64,000 nucleotides of DNA from Exiguobacterium sp. J17977 (GCF_018616375.1 NZ_JAEQBB010000007.1:1-64000), one strand, 5' to 3'; positions 17,371 to 25,632 are shown, counted from the first letter of the stretch. Made by a program: numbers and translations. Notes: a model not told the origin generated them from the sequence alone.

Positions 17371-17401
17371 AAGCGGGCGTCTTATCGAGATGCCCGCTTT
17401 T
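17371..17401 (+). terminator. Terminator of the marR-mmpL operon
   Basis: AAGCGGGC and GCCCGCTT pair with extra interior pairs around a short loop, and TTTT follows. Confidence 0.75.
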
Positions 17402-17465
17402 GGGATAGATTTGTTTCGTTTAGGGAACAGATGAACGAACAGAAATTTAAAAGGAGGAATCGCGT

Positions 17466-17750
17466 ATGGCCATTACAATCACTGCGATTTTGAAGGCACA
17501 TCCAGGGAAAGAGGAGGCGTTACGGCAAGCGCTTGACGAGGTCATCCCCCCGTCGAGACAAGAAGCAGGATGTTTGACGTATGTGCTCCATGAGTCAATC
17601 GACGCCCCAGGGACGTTCGTATTTTATGAACAATATGAAGACGAGACGGCGCTTGACCATCACATCAACTCACCACATTATCAAGCATACCGAAAGGCAG
17701 CAGAGACGCTGCTCGCCGTCCGTGAGGTGTATCGTCTGCGTGAAGTCTGA
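17466..17750 (+). CDS. ABM-domain monooxygenase-like protein
   Basis: A 94-residue dimeric alpha-beta barrel of the antibiotic biosynthesis monooxygenase (YgiN-like) superfamily. It shows AHPGKEEALRQAL, then REAGCLTYVLHES-like and FYEQYEDETALDHHI segments. Such proteins oxidise quinols or aldehydes, or bind haem breakdown products, and which applies here is not evident. A very strong RBS (AAAGGAGG) precedes ATG 17466. It lies 14 bases before the VOC-domain gene and is probably co-transcribed with it. Confidence 0.85.
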   Translation: MAITITAILKAHPGKEEALRQALDEVIPPSRQEAGCLTYVLHESIDAPGTFVFYEQYEDETALDHHINSPHYQAYRKAAETLLAVREVYRLREV

Positions 17751-17764
17751 AAGGAGTCAATCCG

Positions 17765-18649
17765 ATGATTACCCAATCGATTATCCCGTGCATTTGGTTT
17801 GAAGGTGACGTCGAGGCGATTGCGGAGTGGTACGTGTCGAAGTTCCCGGATTCGTTCGTCGACTATACGACGAAACTGACGGACACGCCATCAGGTGAGA
17901 CGACGGTTGTGACCGTCTCACTGGCGGGACAGTTCTTTCAGCTGCTCGGGGCGGGTCCGTTGAAGAAACGCAACCCGTCCATCTCGTACATGGTCACGTT
18001 TCCGACGTCGGAAGAAGTGGAGACGCTGTGGAGCGAGCTTATGGAGGGGGCAGAGGTGCTCATGCCGCTCGACACGTATGACTTCAGCGAGCGCTACGGC
18101 TGGCTGACAGACAAGTACGGTGTCTCCTGGCAAATCATGCATAGCGGCGGGATGGATATCCAGACGGTGACCCCATGCTTTTTATTCGTCGGGGACGTCT
18201 TCGGCCGCGCTGAGGCGGCGATGAACGACTGGATTTCTATCTTCCCGGATTCGTACGTGCTCGAAGACCATATGATTCGTTACGAGGCGACAGACGGTCC
18301 CGAGTTGGAAGGGAAGCTCAATTACGCCCGCTTCGTCTTGTCCGGACGCGAGTTCGTCGCCATGGACAGCGCGGAGAATCATCAATTCGCCTTCAATGAG
18401 ATGCAGTCGCTGATCGCGTTTTGTGAGACACAATCTGAGATTGATGACTACTGGTCCAAACTGTCGGCTGTCCCGGAAGCGGAACAGTGCGGCTGGCTCC
18501 AAGACCGGTATGGCGTCTCCTGGCAAATCGTGCCGTGGGAGATGGAAGAGATGTTGATGACCGGTACAAAGGAGCAGTTGGCGCGCGTGACCGAGGCGTT
18601 CTTGCCGATGAAGAAAATCGATGTCGCCGTGTTACGAAACGTCTACTGA
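17765..18649 (+). CDS. Two-domain PhnB/VOC-superfamily protein
   Basis: A 294-residue protein made of two related glyoxalase-fold halves (about 1-130 and 138-275). Each half begins with a CxWF/CFLF beta strand and ends with an almost identical signature, YGWLTDKYGVSWQIM and CGWLQDRYGVSWQIV. It matches PhnB-like proteins formerly called 3-demethylubiquinone methyltransferases. Enzyme activity is unknown, although fused-dimer VOC proteins often bind or inactivate small molecules. RBS AAAGGAG precedes ATG 17765. Confidence 0.85.
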   Translation: MITQSIIPCIWFEGDVEAIAEWYVSKFPDSFVDYTTKLTDTPSGETTVVTVSLAGQFFQLLGAGPLKKRNPSISYMVTFPTSEEVETLWSELMEGAEVLMPLDTYDFSERYGWLTDKYGVSWQIMHSGGMDIQTVTPCFLFVGDVFGRAEAAMNDWISIFPDSYVLEDHMIRYEATDGPELEGKLNYARFVLSGREFVAMDSAENHQFAFNEMQSLIAFCETQSEIDDYWSKLSAVPEAEQCGWLQDRYGVSWQIVPWEMEEMLMTGTKEQLARVTEAFLPMKKIDVAVLRNVY

Positions 18650-18653
18650 CAAA

Positions 18654-18688
18654 AACAAGCCGTCCCGATTACTTCGGGGCGGCTTGTT
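18654..18688. terminator. Shared terminator between convergent genes
   Basis: AACAAGCCGtCCCG pairs with CGGGgCGGCTTGTT. The hairpin overlaps the stop codon of the minus-strand LtaS-like gene and can serve both directions. Confidence 0.75.
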
Positions 18689-20498
18689 TGTCGTTTGCTG
18701 TGAAGTCGGACAGCGCGTCCTTCTCAATCACTGTATCGGATAAGCGAAGCTGTTCGGCGGCCTCGTCAATATACGGTTCACATCCTTGAAGCGGTAACTG
18801 ATCACCGGTCTCGACCGAATAACACATGCCGCTGCCGACCGACTCCGTCAAGTCCGGGACGAAATAGAGGTCGTCGTAGCGAAAGGAGCCGTTCCGGAAC
18901 ACGGTCAAATTGGGCTCATCATCGAGGAGCGAATTTCCAAGCATGTACGTCGGTGTCATCCCGAGCAAATCGAGGATGGTCGGGGCCAGGTCGACTTGAC
19001 CGCCGCTCGCCTGCACCGTCTGACCTCGTTCGAGTCCGGCCGGTTTGATGAACAACGGCACGGAGCGGTCAAGCTGGAACAAATCGACCGTGGAGTCGGC
19101 ATCTGCTTTTACGGCCATCTCGCCACCGGCAACGGTCAACCCGCTGTCGTGGTCGCCGTAAAAGACGACGAGGGTGTTGTCCCACTTCTCGTCTGCTTTT
19201 AATTGTTCGACCATGAGACCGACGGCGGTATCGCTGTAGTGGACAGTATGGTAATAGTCCTCGAGGAGCGGGTCGTCGTACCCCGACAAATCCAATCGTT
19301 TTTCCTCGTCCGGAATCTCATATGGCGTATGGCTCGTCAACGCGACCATGAAGGAGTAGAACGGCTCGTCCAACGTGTCTAGAAGGTCGACCGATGTCGT
19401 CAGGAACTCCTTGTCGCCGACGGCCATGCCGATGACAGGCTCGGCCGGGTAATCGTCTTGATGGAAGAAGTGGTTGTAGCCGATTTGTTCATAGAAGTTG
19501 GCGCGGTTCCAAAACTCCTTATCAAACGCATGCATCGCGGCCGTGTCATAACCAGCGCGCCGTAATTGCTCAGGCAAGGCGTCAAACGTATTCGTCGCAT
19601 ACTGCGTGTATACCGAGCCCGATTTGACAGGGTATAGCGAGGCGTTGACGGTAAATTCCGCATCCGACGTCCGGCCCTCGTGTGTCTGATGATAAAAATT
19701 TGGAAAGTACAGCATCTCATCGCGAAGCGCATTCAAATTCGGGGTCAGTTCTTGGCCGTTGACGGTCTGGCCGATCACGGACGTTTGGAATGACTCGAGC
19801 TGGACGACGATGACGTTCGTGTCGGCTGTAGCCTCGACCGGTTCGGTCACCAACGCTTCGATTTGGTTGTGCTCCCGTTCCGTCAGGTCGTCACCTAGGT
19901 TCAGTGCGTCGCGAAGACCACGGAACGTATCGAGCCCGTGATAGCCCCAAAATCCGAGCTGATAATACTCGCGCATGTTCGAAATGGGACTCTTCCGATT
20001 GTCTGCTTCCGCATAATGCATGGTGGTCGGAACGGTAAAGACGATGAGTCCGACAAGAAAACCGGCTCCCGCCAAACGGCGGCCAAGGCGTTTCGATTCT
20101 GTGACCGGGTGTCGTTTCATATAGACGAGGACGGCGGAATAGATGAGCAAATCCGTGAACAAGATGAAGTCGGGTGCTTGAATCAATGTCAGAAAGCCGC
20201 CGCCGACGTCGCCCATCTGGCCGATGTCGGAGAGCAAAGCGACCGACAGCAAGTTGCCGAAATAGCGGTAATACCAGACGTCCGAGATGAGGAGCGTGCT
20301 GTGCAGAAATAGCGACGCGAGTAAAATCCAACGGCGTGTCTGCGGTTTGACGAGTAGCGCCCAACTCGTCATCATCAAAATGGTCGCTAGGTTGATGAAT
20401 AAAAAGCTGACATCGAACGCGCTCGCGGTCAATAAGCTGAAGAGGAACAGCTTGGCGAGGGAAAGCGATAAGTAACTCCAATAATCAAGATATTTCAT
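18669..20498 (-). CDS. LtaS-family phosphoglycerol transferase (sulfatase fold)
   Basis: A 609-residue membrane enzyme of the lipoteichoic acid synthase family, which polymerises glycerol-phosphate from phosphatidylglycerol. Five N-terminal membrane helices lie within residues 1-190, then an extracytoplasmic sulfatase-fold domain with VVQLESF (metal Glu), GRTSDAEF (catalytic Thr) and YGDHDSG (metal Asp-His). Start ATG 20498 uses GGAGG seven bases upstream; a longer frame lacks an RBS. Unlike most LtaS proteins it carries two late cysteines (GMCYSV and GCEPY), which could form a disulfide. It could be a paralogue rather than the main LtaS. Confidence 0.9.
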   Translation of the reverse strand: MKYLDYWSYLSLSLAKLFLFSLLTASAFDVSFLFINLATILMMTSWALLVKPQTRRWILLASLFLHSTLLISDVWYYRYFGNLLSVALLSDIGQMGDVGGGFLTLIQAPDFILFTDLLIYSAVLVYMKRHPVTESKRLGRRLAGAGFLVGLIVFTVPTTMHYAEADNRKSPISNMREYYQLGFWGYHGLDTFRGLRDALNLGDDLTEREHNQIEALVTEPVEATADTNVIVVQLESFQTSVIGQTVNGQELTPNLNALRDEMLYFPNFYHQTHEGRTSDAEFTVNASLYPVKSGSVYTQYATNTFDALPEQLRRAGYDTAAMHAFDKEFWNRANFYEQIGYNHFFHQDDYPAEPVIGMAVGDKEFLTTSVDLLDTLDEPFYSFMVALTSHTPYEIPDEEKRLDLSGYDDPLLEDYYHTVHYSDTAVGLMVEQLKADEKWDNTLVVFYGDHDSGLTVAGGEMAVKADADSTVDLFQLDRSVPLFIKPAGLERGQTVQASGGQVDLAPTILDLLGMTPTYMLGNSLLDDEPNLTVFRNGSFRYDDLYFVPDLTESVGSGMCYSVETGDQLPLQGCEPYIDEAAEQLRLSDTVIEKDALSDFTANDKQAAPK

Positions 20499-20589
20499 GA
20501 AAGGCCTCCAAACGGTACGGACAAAGTGTGTTCTCTGTCTTGTACCTGTTCGAAGACGGCGAAAAACATGAGGGTGTGCGAATCCAATA

Positions 20590-20616
20590 AAAAAAGTGAG
20601 GCGCGTGGCCTCACTT
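20590..20616 (-). terminator. Terminator of the VOC gene
   Basis: Read on the minus strand, AAGTGAGGC and GCCTCACTT pair around a five-base loop and are followed by a T run. The stem includes the stop codon. Confidence 0.85.
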
Positions 20617-21009
20617 GATGACAAACGTGTCCCGGAGCTCGATAATCGTGCCTTCCGGGGCTTTCAGTTTACTTAAGTGCCCATCGACGACGAAGTAGAT
20701 GTTCCCGCCGTGTTTCGGTAAGAACGTCACACCGAGGTCTTCGAGGCGCCGCACTTCGGTTTCGAGATCATCGACGTACAAAGCGAAGTGGACCGGACCG
20801 GCCACATGCTTCGAATACGGTGACAACGTCTCATCGACTTTCGCCGTCTGGAGCTCGATGTAAAAGTCGCCAAGTTTGAGCCAGCTGTTGTAAGCGCGCG
20901 TATGAAAGTCGGGCGACTCCTGAACGAGCTCGAAGCCGAGCGCCTCATAAAATCGTTTGGACGCCTCATAGTCGGGCGTCTGGATGCAAAGATGGTGGAT
21001 TTGTTTCAT
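20611..21009 (-). CDS. VOC/glyoxalase-family protein
   Basis: A 132-residue single VOC module pair (beta-alpha-beta3). It begins MKQIHHLCIQTPDYEASKRF, with the first metal-ligand His at the usual place, and ends LKAPEGTIIELRD, with the Glu ligand. It resembles small glyoxalase or bleomycin-resistance-like proteins, and its substrate is unknown. The start at 21009 follows GGAGTG. The longer upstream frame would read through sequence without an RBS. Confidence 0.82.
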   Translation of the reverse strand: MKQIHHLCIQTPDYEASKRFYEALGFELVQESPDFHTRAYNSWLKLGDFYIELQTAKVDETLSPYSKHVAGPVHFALYVDDLETEVRRLEDLGVTFLPKHGGNIYFVVDGHLSKLKAPEGTIIELRDTFVIK

Positions 21010-21052
21010 TGTGTCACTCCTTTGCTTCATTTTACTGAATCGACGTCCGGAA

Positions 21053-21078
21053 CGAAACTTTTCTTTACGTGAGACGTA
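21053..21078 (+). promoter_or_regulatory. Possible ECF-type promoter
   Basis: CGAAAC (21053-21058), a 16-base spacer and CGTA (21075-21078, continuing TC). It differs from the sigW promoter by one base in the -35 hexamer. Confidence 0.45.
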
Positions 21079-21099
21079 TCGAACATCGAGGAGGGAATA

Positions 21100-21189
21100 A
21101 TGATGAAGATGCAATTCGAATTGATGGAAGAAGATAATGACAAAACCTTGCCGAAACACAGGCAGGACATGGAAGGGGTGCGCCGATGA
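21100..21189 (+). CDS. Small 29-residue protein coupled to a GNAT gene
   Basis: A short charged ORF beginning MMKMQFELMEEDNDK follows a strong RBS (GAGGAGGG, 21088-21095). Its stop codon overlaps the start of the next gene (ATGA). It may be a small protein or only a translational coupler that loads ribosomes onto the acetyltransferase gene, which has a weaker RBS of its own (GGAAGGGGTG). Confidence 0.5.
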   Translation: MMKMQFELMEEDNDKTLPKHRQDMEGVRR

Positions 21190-21665
21190 CTAACGATACG
21201 CTGACGATTCAACTTGTCGATGACACGAACCGGGAGGCTGTTGTTGCCTTGACCGTCGCCTCTGATCAAGCCCGATTTATTGAAACGAACACCGAATCGC
21301 TCCGCGAGATGGAAACCGATCTTAAATACGCGTGGGAGTGCTATGCGCTTTGTCGCGATGCGCATCCCGTCGGCTTCATGATGATTGGGGCCGAGAATAA
21401 AGAGGAACGTTACGTCTGGATCGACCGATTTATGATTGATGTGACAGAACAAGGGAAAGGCATCGGTTCAACATGTTTACAACTTGCGATTCAGTGGATG
21501 CAAGAACGCTTTGATGTTGATGACATCGTCCTCAGTCTGCATCCGACGAATGAACCAGCGAAGCGGTTCTATGCGAAGGTTGGATTTGTCGACAGCGGCC
21601 TGATTGATGAATGGAACGGAGAAGAAATTTGGGTGTATCACGTCAAACAGGGACAGCCGTCATAA
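21186..21665 (+). CDS. GNAT acetyltransferase (BltD/PaiA-like)
   Basis: A 159-residue GNAT protein. Motif A reads DVTEQGKGIGSTCLQLA, preceded by WIDRFMI, and the C-terminal part reads NEPAKRFYAKVGFVDSG. The WIDRFMID-type strand is typical of spermine/spermidine acetyltransferases such as BltD, so a polyamine-like substrate is plausible. The gene is coupled to the short ORF before it. Its 3' end overlaps the convergent minus-strand gene by six bases. Confidence 0.82.
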   Translation: MTNDTLTIQLVDDTNREAVVALTVASDQARFIETNTESLREMETDLKYAWECYALCRDAHPVGFMMIGAENKEERYVWIDRFMIDVTEQGKGIGSTCLQLAIQWMQERFDVDDIVLSLHPTNEPAKRFYAKVGFVDSGLIDEWNGEEIWVYHVKQGQPS

Positions 21666-21680
21666 GTCGGCCGTCCCTGT
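21647..21680. terminator. Shared hairpin between convergent genes
   Basis: ACAGGGAC and GTCCCTGT pair, with a further GCCG/CGGC inside. T runs on both sides are short, so termination efficiency is uncertain. Confidence 0.5.
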
Positions 21681-21926
21681 GTTTGTGGACGTTGTGTGTT
21701 GGGCAGCATTGCCCGCCATAAAAAAGAGGATAATCGCGGCCACTCCGAAAATCGAGATGAACACGTTTTGAAGCAGCACATCGACGATCAACGGCTCGCT
21801 CGGGAACGTACCCGTCGCGACTTGAGCATTCCAGCGGGTGAATGTGGCAATCCGTTCGAGCGTATACAACAGACCAGACATAAATAGGCAAGCGGTGGCA
21901 GCCAGTAATCGCGTCAATCGATTCAA
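21660..21926 (-). CDS. Small two-helix membrane protein
   Basis: An 88-residue protein with two predicted membrane helices (about 5-22 and 52-72) and a hydrophilic Thr-rich C-terminus. I chose TTG 21926 because AGGAGGT lies six bases upstream; the longer frame has no RBS. I do not recognise the family. It lies tail-to-tail with the acetyltransferase gene. Confidence 0.6.
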   Translation of the reverse strand: MNRLTRLLAATACLFMSGLLYTLERIATFTRWNAQVATGTFPSEPLIVDVLLQNVFISIFGVAAIILFFMAGNAAQHTTSTNTGTADL

Positions 21927-21989
21927 GAAATGACCTCCTAATATTTGATATCCTGATTTTACCATTTACTATCGGTAGGAGGGAAGGAC

Positions 21990-22478
21990 TTATCGCTTCA
22001 CCGTGAGCGGTCGCAATTGCTTGACCCGAGCCAACACGATCCAGCCGAGCACGGCCCCGGTCACACTCGAGGCGAGGAAGGCCGGGAAGAAGAATAGTGC
22101 GCCGAACTCCGTCCCCATCAATAACTTGGCGTATGGAACGGCGACGAGCGAGGCGATGATTCCCGTCCCGATGACTTCACCGAAGGCGGCGAAGGCGACA
22201 CGGTTCGTTCTCATATAAAAGATACCGGCGAGCAGTGCGCCAATCATGCCACCCGGGAACGCGAGGAGCGACCCGGTGCCGGTCATGACGCGGACGAGTC
22301 CGGTCACGAACGCGACGAGAACGGCTCCAATCGGGCCGACGGTGACGGCGGCGATAACGTTCACCATATGCTGAATCGGATAAGCACGGGCGACACCGGT
22401 CGGAATCGAGATGAACAGGGAACCGATGACGGCGATGGCGACGAGCATCGCCATCCAAGTGAGTTGTTGAATGCGCAT
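21990..22478 (-). CDS. thiW: ThiW, S component of a thiazole ECF transporter
   Basis: A 162-residue membrane protein with five predicted helices, matching ThiW, a substrate-binding S subunit of energy-coupling-factor transporters assigned to the thiazole moiety of thiamin. It shows the family's early segment SIPTGVARAYPIQHMVNVIA and GLVRVMTGTGSLLAFPGGMIG. The start at 22478 follows AAGGAGA. A TPP riboswitch plus terminator lies directly upstream, so expression should fall when thiamin pyrophosphate is abundant. No other thiamin gene lies next to it in this window. Confidence 0.9.
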   Translation of the reverse strand: MRIQQLTWMAMLVAIAVIGSLFISIPTGVARAYPIQHMVNVIAAVTVGPIGAVLVAFVTGLVRVMTGTGSLLAFPGGMIGALLAGIFYMRTNRVAFAAFGEVIGTGIIASLVAVPYAKLLMGTEFGALFFFPAFLASSVTGAVLGWIVLARVKQLRPLTVKR

Positions 22479-22495
22479 GAATAAGTCTCCTTTCA

Positions 22496-22533
22496 AAATG
22501 AAAACGCCACTTCTCCAAGTGGAAAAGTGGCGT
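22496..22533 (-). terminator. Attenuator terminator of the TPP riboswitch
   Basis: On the minus strand ACGCCACTT and AAGTGGCGT form a nine-base stem followed by TTTTCATTTT, between the riboswitch and thiW. This is the expected premature terminator. Confidence 0.8.
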
Positions 22534-22554
22534 GGAAAGACAGACGAATCCCAC

Positions 22555-22638
22555 ACCACTTCCCTACGCTGGTATGAGCCAGATCAGGTTCGAAGGGTCC
22601 GGCGTATGCCGTCTCAGCCCGAAGGCTCCCCTAGTGGT
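22555..22638 (-). ncRNA. TPP riboswitch (THI element)
   Basis: Read on the minus strand the element contains AGGGGAGCC, GGGCTGAGACGG, the core GACCCTTCGAACCTGATCTG and a final CAGCGTAGGGAAGTGG, enclosed by a CCACT/AGTGG P1 stem. These are the invariant thi-box segments. It controls thiW by transcription attenuation. Confidence 0.96.
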
Positions 22639-22652
22639 CGTTTATTAACATG

Positions 22653-22661
22653 AGTATAGCA
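22653..22661 (-). promoter_or_regulatory. Extended -10 promoter of thiW
   Basis: On the minus strand TGCTATACT carries the TGn extension and -10 box TATACT, 15 bases before the riboswitch. Confidence 0.55.
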
Positions 22662-22666
22662 TATCG

Positions 22667-22987
22667 TCATTGGACGCGGTCGAGCTTTCGCGGTCGGAAC
22701 GTGACATAGATGATGCCGACGAACAGGCCGTACAACAAAAGGGAGAAGACGAGATTGATTAACCATGGGAGTGTCCCCATGAACACGGCGACGGAAGCGT
22801 TTTGAAACCAGACGAGCGCGAGCGACAGCCCGATGAAGCTGATGACAAGCGTTGTCCAAAAGCCGATGTCCCGGCGCTTGAACAGACGCCAGACGAGCAG
22901 CCCGATGAGGACACTGACGACGGCCGTCGCCCCTAAATACATATACAAGATGGCATCGACCGGGTATGAGTAATACACAACGTCCAT
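22667..22987 (-). CDS. Small three-helix membrane protein
   Basis: A 106-residue hydrophobic protein with three predicted helices (about 13-33, 43-63 and 72-95) and a basic C-terminus (FRPRKLDRVQ). The start at 22987 is set by AGGAGGAAACG. A much longer frame would extend into the divergent kinase-like gene and is not credible. I do not recognise a family. Confidence 0.6.
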   Translation of the reverse strand: MDVVYYSYPVDAILYMYLGATAVVSVLIGLLVWRLFKRRDIGFWTTLVISFIGLSLALVWFQNASVAVFMGTLPWLINLVFSLLLYGLFVGIIYVTFRPRKLDRVQ

Positions 22988-23029
22988 ATCGTTTCCTCCT
23001 AGGAGATGATGAAAGAAAGGGTGAACAGG

Positions 23030-23998
23030 ATGAGACAGGCAATCCCATGGCGTGACCGAGCGTTTCGTGAACGGTTCGATCGATGGATTGACGCAAACGT
23101 GCCGAGTGCGACGTGGCACGTGATCAAGGACACCGATTTGACGTATTTGGTTGTTGGCCAGGTCGACGCAGAACGTTACTTCGCCAAAGCGGTGACCGAC
23201 ATCAGCCGCGGCGAGGCCGGGCTGTCGGCGTTTCTTGCCGAGCGGCATCCGGGTGTCGTCCCTGACGTCATCGCCATCGATTCAGCCCGGAATTGGTTGC
23301 TCATGCGCGACATCGGCGGAGTGGCGTTACGTGAACGGCCGGACGTGAGTCGATATGAAACCGCGTTGCGCCAATACGCACAGTTGCAGCGGCAGGAGAT
23401 CGACCAAATCGAGACCTATTTGTCTTACGGCCTCCCGGACCGGCGACCGGCCAAGTTGAAGGATGAAATTCAAACGTATCTGCCTGAGCTCTGTGCCGGG
23501 CTCGAGCCATACCAAGCCGAGGCCATACTTGTGCTTGAAGACGAACTGATTGCCATGTGTGACGAGCTGGCGACCGGGATGCCGATGAGCCTCGAGCACG
23601 GTGATTTGCACGGTGGCAATATCTTCTGGCGGGAACGGACGAACGATTTGTGTATCCTCGACTGGGGCGACGCGACGGTCACGCATCCGTTTTTCAGCGT
23701 GCGCGTGTTCTGGAACGCGTTGTACGATCTATTGCCGGAAGAGGACGAGGTCGCCTGGTATGAACAGATTCAAACGATGCGCGCGGTTTACTTAGAAGCG
23801 TGGAGCGGCGTCGCGTCCGACGACGTGCTTTGGCGTCACCTGTTGATTGCCGAAGAGCTCGGTTGCGTCTACCGGGCCTTGTCGTGGCACCTATACGTGA
23901 CAAAATATCGGCACGATGTAGCTGAGTCGAGCGATAAGCCGGCGCAATGGCTCAACTTGTTACTCGAGTACCGGGACTTGAAACGAAGTGTCCGATAA
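23030..23998 (+). CDS. APH/choline-kinase-family phosphotransferase
   Basis: A 322-residue protein with the bilobal APH fold. The Brenner-type motif LEHGDLHGGNIFW supplies catalytic Asp and metal Asn, and CILDWGDATV supplies the second metal Asp. An ATP-lobe segment (LLMRDIGGVALRERP) lies at about residue 90. Members phosphorylate aminoglycosides, choline, homoserine or sugars, and this one is too divergent to assign. ATG 23030 is chosen because AAGGGTG is correctly spaced. It is divergent from the small membrane protein and convergent with a lipoprotein gene, with almost no gap. Confidence 0.82.
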   Translation: MRQAIPWRDRAFRERFDRWIDANVPSATWHVIKDTDLTYLVVGQVDAERYFAKAVTDISRGEAGLSAFLAERHPGVVPDVIAIDSARNWLLMRDIGGVALRERPDVSRYETALRQYAQLQRQEIDQIETYLSYGLPDRRPAKLKDEIQTYLPELCAGLEPYQAEAILVLEDELIAMCDELATGMPMSLEHGDLHGGNIFWRERTNDLCILDWGDATVTHPFFSVRVFWNALYDLLPEEDEVAWYEQIQTMRAVYLEAWSGVASDDVLWRHLLIAEELGCVYRALSWHLYVTKYRHDVAESSDKPAQWLNLLLEYRDLKRSVR

Positions 23999-23999
23999 G

Positions 24000-24746
24000 T
24001 CATTCATACTTCTGAAGTAAGGTTTCGTAATCCGTCTCGTTCCAAAACAGCGGGGCAATCGACTCCGGCCCTTTGAAGATTTCACCGTCTTGGTCGTAGA
24101 CGATGGCGTAACCGCCCTCGACTTCAAAGACGATTAAATCGGCCTTCACTTCCTTGACCCCGTTCCCAGCGATGATGATATCTTCGAGCGGGTCGCGCGC
24201 CACTTGTACGCCCCATTCGTCGAGCTCGACGATGAGCGCGGACGTATAGGCGTGGCGGTTATAAAGCGCCTGGAACTCGTCTTGTGTCAAGACGACGTCC
24301 GTCGGCGGGGCACTCGTTCCGTATTTTCGTTTCTCAATCTCTTCGACGAATTGAAGGAACGACGCTTCTTGCCAAAACAGCGGCGCGACCGACTCGGGAC
24401 CGTTGGCGATGTCTCCATTTTCACTCTCATAGACGGTAGCGTACGTGCCGTCGTCGAGTTTGAACGGATGGATATCGGCGTATGTATGATGGATGCCGTC
24501 GCCGGCGATGACGACGTGCTCGAACGTCTCGCGGAACGGGGTGATTCCATCGTTCTCGAGGGCCTTCAAGAGCGGCGGGACTTTTTCGTATTGGTCGAAC
24601 ACGTCCTTGAAGTCTTCGCGCGTCCATGTGGTGATTTCTTCGGGCGATGGCTCGTTTGTATCAGCCGGGACGATTGGTTTCTCGACTGGATCCGTGCATC
24701 CGGTAAGCAAGAACACACTGAATCCGAGCAAGCCTAGGCGTTTCAT
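24000..24746 (-). CDS. Lipoprotein with an internally duplicated domain
   Basis: A 248-residue predicted lipoprotein (lipobox LTGC, Cys17). After a short linker it contains two copies of a domain of about 100 residues (about 43-130 and 147-247). Each copy ends with a matching block: VIAGDGI then GPESVAPLFWQE in the first, IIAGNGV then GPESIAPLFWNE in the second. I do not recognise a named family. The start at 24746 has an AGGAGGTT RBS. It is probably exposed on the outer membrane face. Confidence 0.75.
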   Translation of the reverse strand: MKRLGLLGFSVFLLTGCTDPVEKPIVPADTNEPSPEEITTWTREDFKDVFDQYEKVPPLLKALENDGITPFRETFEHVVIAGDGIHHTYADIHPFKLDDGTYATVYESENGDIANGPESVAPLFWQEASFLQFVEEIEKRKYGTSAPPTDVVLTQDEFQALYNRHAYTSALIVELDEWGVQVARDPLEDIIIAGNGVKEVKADLIVFEVEGGYAIVYDQDGEIFKGPESIAPLFWNETDYETLLQKYE

Positions 24747-24838
24747 TAATCAAACCTCCTAAGAAAGTTACATTTTTTCCCTATTATCAATGAGCGTAGC
24801 ACGTTTACGTCTTTGTGAGAACCTGGGTACTTTCTCGT

Positions 24839-25534
24839 TCAGGGGTGTCGCTGTAAGTAGCGGTCGAGTGCCTCGTGAAACCTTTGTTGCTGCTCGACCG
24901 GGATGTCATGCTCGGATGCGGCCCCATAGCGAATCAGATGATAGAGCGAGGCGTCGATGTCCGTCAGTTCGATGCGCTCGAACCAGTCGATGAGCGTCTC
25001 ATTCGTCCGAAGCTTTAGCTCAGGGGCGAGCGAGGCGTTGAACGTGATCAGCCAATCTCTCAGTTCGATATTCGTGAGCAGCGGGAACGTCTGTGCCTCG
25101 ATCGAGGCGTCCGCGTTGAGAGACAGTGGCGCAAAGGTATTCTGTCTAGTAGAGAATACGAATCCTTTTCCCCGTCGACGACGCAGCCATCGACGCACGC
25201 CATAGACGGTCAACCCGATGGCGGCAAGGAAGGCGAACAATGTGCCGAGTCCGCCGGGGGCATCACCATTCCCGCTACCAAATTTGAATTTGAGCATGTC
25301 TTGCTTCTCTTGCCGTTCTCCAGCTTTTCCAGGCTCATCGGTCGAACCTAAATCAATACCATCTTTTGGTGGAGGATTCTCATCTTCTTCTCTGCCCATC
25401 TCGGTCACGCTAACTGGAGACGAGGTGTTAATCGTTTGAAACCAACTGAACGTCTCCTTACTGACGAAGACGAACGTCACGACGAGACAAGCTGTCACAA
25501 TCAAGAACCCGATAAATCGAGACGACCACTTCAT
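24839..25534 (-). CDS. DUF4129-type membrane protein
   Basis: A 231-residue protein with an N-terminal membrane helix (about 6-26), a low-complexity Glu/Pro/Gly linker, a second helix (about 88-108) followed by a very basic stretch (RRWLRRRRGKG), and a C-terminal cytosolic domain resembling DUF4129. DUF4129 proteins normally sit with MoxR, DUF58 and transglutaminase genes. Here the gene is divergent from moxR, which supports the assignment. The start at 25534 follows GGAGGGG. Confidence 0.65.
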   Translation of the reverse strand: MKWSSRFIGFLIVTACLVVTFVFVSKETFSWFQTINTSSPVSVTEMGREEDENPPPKDGIDLGSTDEPGKAGERQEKQDMLKFKFGSGNGDAPGGLGTLFAFLAAIGLTVYGVRRWLRRRRGKGFVFSTRQNTFAPLSLNADASIEAQTFPLLTNIELRDWLITFNASLAPELKLRTNETLIDWFERIELTDIDASLYHLIRYGAASEHDIPVEQQQRFHEALDRYLQRHP

Positions 25535-25569
25535 ATTTCCCCTCCTAACCGGAATATTCAGACTATTCA

Positions 25570-25598
25570 TTGTCTATATTACCATAAACAGGTAAAAT
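25570..25598 (+). promoter_or_regulatory. Promoter of moxR-DUF58
   Basis: TTGTCT (25570-25575), a 17-base spacer and TAAAAT (25593-25598), about 35 bases before moxR. Confidence 0.5.
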
Positions 25599-25632
25599 TC
25601 GAATAAGACATCTACCAACGGAGGGGAACGAA

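Noticed and set aside
19891-20481. A 196-codon minus-strand frame inside the LtaS-like gene
   Set aside because: It is an alternative frame of a gene with clear sulfatase motifs and has no RBS or recognisable product.
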